Source of the DNA: JAPKEZ01 sp047638975
GTDB taxonomy: Bacteria > Planctomycetota > UBA1135
Assembly (NCBI GenBank): GCA_047638975.1
Contig: JBLINB010000021.1
Location: 1 to 26,641, forward strand
Direction of reading: 5' to 3'
DNA length: 26,641 bases
Both the position numbers and the translations under genes were made by a program. A model generated the notes under the pieces. It saw only the letters and a program-made list of their open reading frames with translations. It made no database searches and was not told the origin of the DNA. Of this stretch, positions 24,328-26,641 are shown one piece after another. Within the stretch, counting starts at the first letter, position 1. Each line of letters starts with the position of its first letter.

Positions 24328-24356
24328 ATTGTAAATCCGCAGAGCCTCAGCGTTAA
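24328..24356 (-). promoter_or_regulatory. candidate promoter for the ArsC-like/RDD pair, possibly leaderless
   Basis: On the minus strand TTAACG (24351-24356) and TACAAT (24328-24333) are 17 bp apart. The -10 element ends only 6 nt before ATG 24321, so a transcript would begin at or next to the start codon. The -35 match is poor (4 of 6). No Shine-Dalgarno precedes the ATG, which fits leaderless initiation. Confidence 0.3.
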
Positions 24357-24365
24357 GCTACTGCC

Positions 24366-25169
24366 ATGCAAATTAATACACTCGCCAGTGGTTCGACTGG
24401 CAACTGCGCCATAATCAGCGTAAGCGGCGGCGATCAGCGCACCACCATCTGTCTAGATGCTGGTATTGCCCTACGCACTGCGCGCGGATTTGCGGAGCAA
24501 CTCGGCCATAATCTGGCGAATCTTGATGCGGTGTTGTTAACGCATCGCCACAGCGATCATTCCGCGAACATTGTTGCAATGGCCGGACGTGCTGCCGCAC
24601 CGCTGTACATGCATCGCGACGTCATAGACTGTAATCAAAAGCTAAGCCGCAGTGAACTTAATAGGCGTAACATCCAGCAGCATAATATTGAGGACCGCAA
24701 GACTTTCTATATCAACGATATTGCGGTTACTCCCATTAAATTACCGCATGATGCCGAGCCGACCTTCGGCTTCATTTTTGAGCATCAAGGTAAACGCGCG
24801 GGGTTTTTCACCGACTTAGGTCATGCCGATGATCTCGTTGAGCAAGGTGTTCTAGCTGACTTAGACGAACTCGTCTTTGAATCGAATTATGATGCCGAGA
24901 TGTTAGCTAATGGACACTATCCGCGGCAACTTAAGCAACGTGTGTCTTCTGATTTAGGGCATCTATCTAATCTGCAAGCCGCTAATGCAATTAAGGAAGG
25001 TGCTTCAGCACGATTGCAAAAACTTACGCTAGCGCATTTATCGCGCAAAAACAATGCGCCATTAATCGCACAACAGTGCATGCAAGACGCTCTTAATAGC
25101 TGTGGTTTACAGCATGTTGAGTTGCTCATCGCTCCTGCGCGTGGGCCCAGAATCGAGACGCTGATTTAA
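24366..25169 (+). CDS. MBL-fold metallohydrolase, YycJ/WalJ-like
   Basis: Metallo-beta-lactamase-fold hydrolase of the YycJ (WalJ/VicX) group. The N-terminus LASGSTGNC is the group's hallmark, and the metal motif is THRHSDHS (H60, H62, D64, H65). Later segments are TDLGHAD, FESNYDAEML and NGHYPRQLKQRV..DLGHLSN, which contain further metal ligands and the conserved GHLSN. The length of 267 aa matches the family. Members act on DNA or RNA ends or have unassigned roles. In Bacillota the gene lies with the WalRK system, which is not seen here. ATG 24366 faces the ArsC-like gene across 44 bp. The 3' end overlaps the convergent glycosyltransferase gene by 4 bp. Confidence 0.9.
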   Translation: MQINTLASGSTGNCAIISVSGGDQRTTICLDAGIALRTARGFAEQLGHNLANLDAVLLTHRHSDHSANIVAMAGRAAAPLYMHRDVIDCNQKLSRSELNRRNIQQHNIEDRKTFYINDIAVTPIKLPHDAEPTFGFIFEHQGKRAGFFTDLGHADDLVEQGVLADLDELVFESNYDAEMLANGHYPRQLKQRVSSDLGHLSNLQAANAIKEGASARLQKLTLAHLSRKNNAPLIAQQCMQDALNSCGLQHVELLIAPARGPRIETLI

Positions 25170-25870
25170 CCGAAGACGTTGTACTTAAAGATGTGCCAAA
25201 GCGCGGCAACTCCGTCTTTCCAGCCAATTTTCTTGCCGTCTTCATAATCGCGACCGTAATACGAAATAGGTACTTCGTAAACACGTACACGCTTACCATT
25301 AAGCCGCACGCGTGCGATTTTAGCGGTAACCTCTGGCTCGAAACCAAAGCGATTTGATTTGAATTCTAAACCTTCGAGAACCTCAACCTTAAATACTTTA
25401 TAGCAAGTTTCCATATCGGTTAGATTGAGGTTAGTGAACATATTCGACACTAGGGTCAGAAAGTTATTGGCCATTTGGTGCCAAAACATATGCACGCGTG
25501 ACATCCGCGAACCTTTAAAGCGCGAGCCGTACACCACATCTGCCAAACCTTTTTCAATAGGTTCTAACAGGATTGGGTATTCAGCCGGATCATACTCGAG
25601 GTCGGCGTCTTGGATTAACACCACATCACCTGTTATATGTTTAAAGCCAGTGCGTAGAGCCGCTCCTTTACCTCGATTTACTTCATGGTAATGAATCGAC
25701 AAATCGGCATCACCTTCGAGTTCTTTCAAGATAGCGCGCGTGCCATCTTGCGAACAATCATCGACAAGGATCAGCTCTTTTTCATAGCTAGTGGCTGCAC
25801 GTACACGTGCGATTATTTCCAACAAAGTTTTTTCTTCGTTGAAGATCGGAATTACGACGGAAAGTTTCAT
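25166..25870 (-). CDS. family 2 glycosyltransferase, dolichol-phosphate-mannose-synthase-like
   Basis: Transfers a sugar from a nucleotide donor, probably to a polyprenyl phosphate on the cytoplasmic membrane face. GT-A fold signatures: VVIPIFNEEKTL at the N-terminus, LVDDCSQDGT, NRGKGAALRTGF and the metal-binding DADLEYDP. A later GFEPEVTAKIAR and YYGRDYEDGKKI region is typical of the DPM1-like subgroup. At 234 residues it lacks C-terminal transmembrane helices, so it is the soluble catalytic form. ATG 25868-25870 overlaps the OPT transporter stop (TAATG), indicating coupling. The acceptor is unknown. Confidence 0.9.
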   Translation of the reverse strand: MKLSVVIPIFNEEKTLLEIIARVRAATSYEKELILVDDCSQDGTRAILKELEGDADLSIHYHEVNRGKGAALRTGFKHITGDVVLIQDADLEYDPAEYPILLEPIEKGLADVVYGSRFKGSRMSRVHMFWHQMANNFLTLVSNMFTNLNLTDMETCYKVFKVEVLEGLEFKSNRFGFEPEVTAKIARVRLNGKRVRVYEVPISYYGRDYEDGKKIGWKDGVAALWHIFKYNVFG

Positions 25871-26641
25871 TACGCTTTTTTGGTTCCTACTCTAAACAAC
25901 AATTGTACCACTAGTAACATCGCTAAACCCGTTAATATCGGACTGTATGTTGCCATGTACCACTCTGGCAATTCTTGCTCTGCTGCTTTAGGTATAGCAA
26001 TGAGCACTCCGGCAATCGCCTCGCCTGCAATCAGACCTGACGATAACAATACACCATGTTCATGCCCGCGGTCGCGACTTTCTTCAGTTTTATGCTTACG
26101 TGCAGCCGCCCAAGCGATGAGGCCACCCACTAAGATGGCTGTAGAGAGACCGAATGGCAAGTACATGCCGACCGCGACTGGCATCACGAATAGTCTAAAC
26201 TTAGAACCGCGTGGCTCTAGAATCATTTTATCTAGGATAATCATAGCTAGGCCAAATCCTGCGCCAACGCTGATTAAGCCCCACGGTAACTCTGCGTCCC
26301 CAAAGAAGCCTTGCATCAAACTAGCAAAGAGTTGAGCCTGCGGTGCCTCGAGTGCACCCTCTACACCTGTGCCAATACCGTATGAGTTATGCAACAAGCT
26401 CAACACCGGAGCCATGACAAAGGCGGCTGTAATCACGCCAATAATTTCAGCCCACTGTTGGCGATAAGGAGTCGCTCCGACAATATGGCCGGTTTTTAAG
26501 TCTTGGCAGACATCACCAGCGGTACACGTCGCACAACACACCACGCCAGCCACTCCCATTGTGGCAAGAATTGCAACCTCTGGCTCAAAACCAAATAAGG
26601 CGATGACTGCCGAGGTGAGCAGCACAGAACAAATAGTCATG
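25870..26641 (-). CDS. OPT-family oligopeptide transporter (N-terminus beyond window)
   Basis: C-terminal part of an OPT-family membrane transporter, which imports oligopeptides or metal chelates. About 256 residues are visible; OPT proteins are about 600-700 aa, so more than half lies beyond the right edge. The Met codon at 26638-26640 is internal rather than a start. The family segment DVCQDLKTGHIVGATPYRQQ is present, followed by several hydrophobic helices and an HGVLLSSGLIAGEAIAGVL segment near the end. The stop overlaps the glycosyltransferase start, so the two are co-translated. Substrate cannot be assigned. Confidence 0.85.
   Translation of the reverse strand, partial: MTICSVLLTSAVIALFGFEPEVAILATMGVAGVVCCATCTAGDVCQDLKTGHIVGATPYRQQWAEIIGVITAAFVMAPVLSLLHNSYGIGTGVEGALEAPQAQLFASLMQGFFGDAELPWGLISVGAGFGLAMIILDKMILEPRGSKFRLFVMPVAVGMYLPFGLSTAILVGGLIAWAAARKHKTEESRDRGHEHGVLLSSGLIAGEAIAGVLIAIPKAAEQELPEWYMATYSPILTGLAMLLVVQLLFRVGTKKA

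Noticed and set aside
1..26641. tRNA, rRNA, CRISPR arrays, insertion sequences or prophage genes
   Set aside because: No cloverleaf, repeat-spacer pattern, transposase, integrase or terminal inverted repeats were seen; nearly every base is accounted for by chromosomal genes.

Overview
The window is about 26.6 kb of very compact bacterial chromosome: 26 protein-coding genes, almost no intergenic space, and no RNA genes, mobile elements or CRISPR array that I can see. Base composition is close to even by eye. The best taxonomic guess is a Planctomycetota-like bacterium. The reasons are a GYF_2-RDD fusion, a protein-arginine kinase (McsB), secreted proteins of a style common in that phylum, an ArsC-family gene with an internal UGA, and a near absence of Shine-Dalgarno sequences. 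This is an inference from gene content, not a phylogeny.

Layout. 3-1408 (+): a 5'-truncated ThiF/MoeB-type adenylyltransferase coupled to a MobA/MocA-like nucleotidyltransferase (molybdopterin or sulfur-carrier chemistry). 1391-3477 (-): two secreted proteins of unknown function. 3530-4333 (+): a secreted helical protein. 4338-6152 (-): asparaginyl-tRNA synthetase behind a small membrane-anchored coiled-coil protein. 6191-8146 (+): an NhaC-type Na+/H+ antiporter with an N-terminal extracytoplasmic extension. 17677 down to 8129 (-): a nine-gene run with overlaps or gaps of at most 5 bp, encoding aspartate-type aminotransferase, threonine aldolase, phosphomanno/glucomutase, arginase, McsB, MoaA, dihydroorotase, a DUF58 protein and a BatA-N-like membrane protein. 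17802-23151 (+): an FbpABC-type ferric iron ABC transporter translationally coupled to a pentaheme cytochrome c and a helical-repeat lipoprotein. 24321 down to 23148 (-): an ArsC/thioredoxin-fold protein and a GYF_2-RDD membrane protein. 24366-25169 (+): a YycJ-like metallo-beta-lactamase-fold hydrolase. 26641 down to 25166 (-): a truncated OPT-family transporter and a family 2 glycosyltransferase.

The most notable observation is at 24280-24282. The apparent small ORF starting with TTG at 24252 lacks the first strand and active site of its family. Reading upstream in the same frame through a single TGA restores them, giving a 116-residue protein from ATG 24321 with a U-T-S-C redox motif, where U is the TGA. 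This is a strong candidate selenoprotein that standard gene calling would truncate. The second most notable point is the iron transporter / pentaheme cytochrome / lipoprotein operon, which may be a combined iron reduction and uptake unit (inference).

Expression style. Start and stop codons overlap repeatedly (TAATG, ATGA, GTGA, TAGTG) and convergent genes overlap at their 3' ends. Purine-rich ribosome binding sites are missing before most starts, including operon heads. Translation probably relies on coupling and leaderless or SD-independent initiation.
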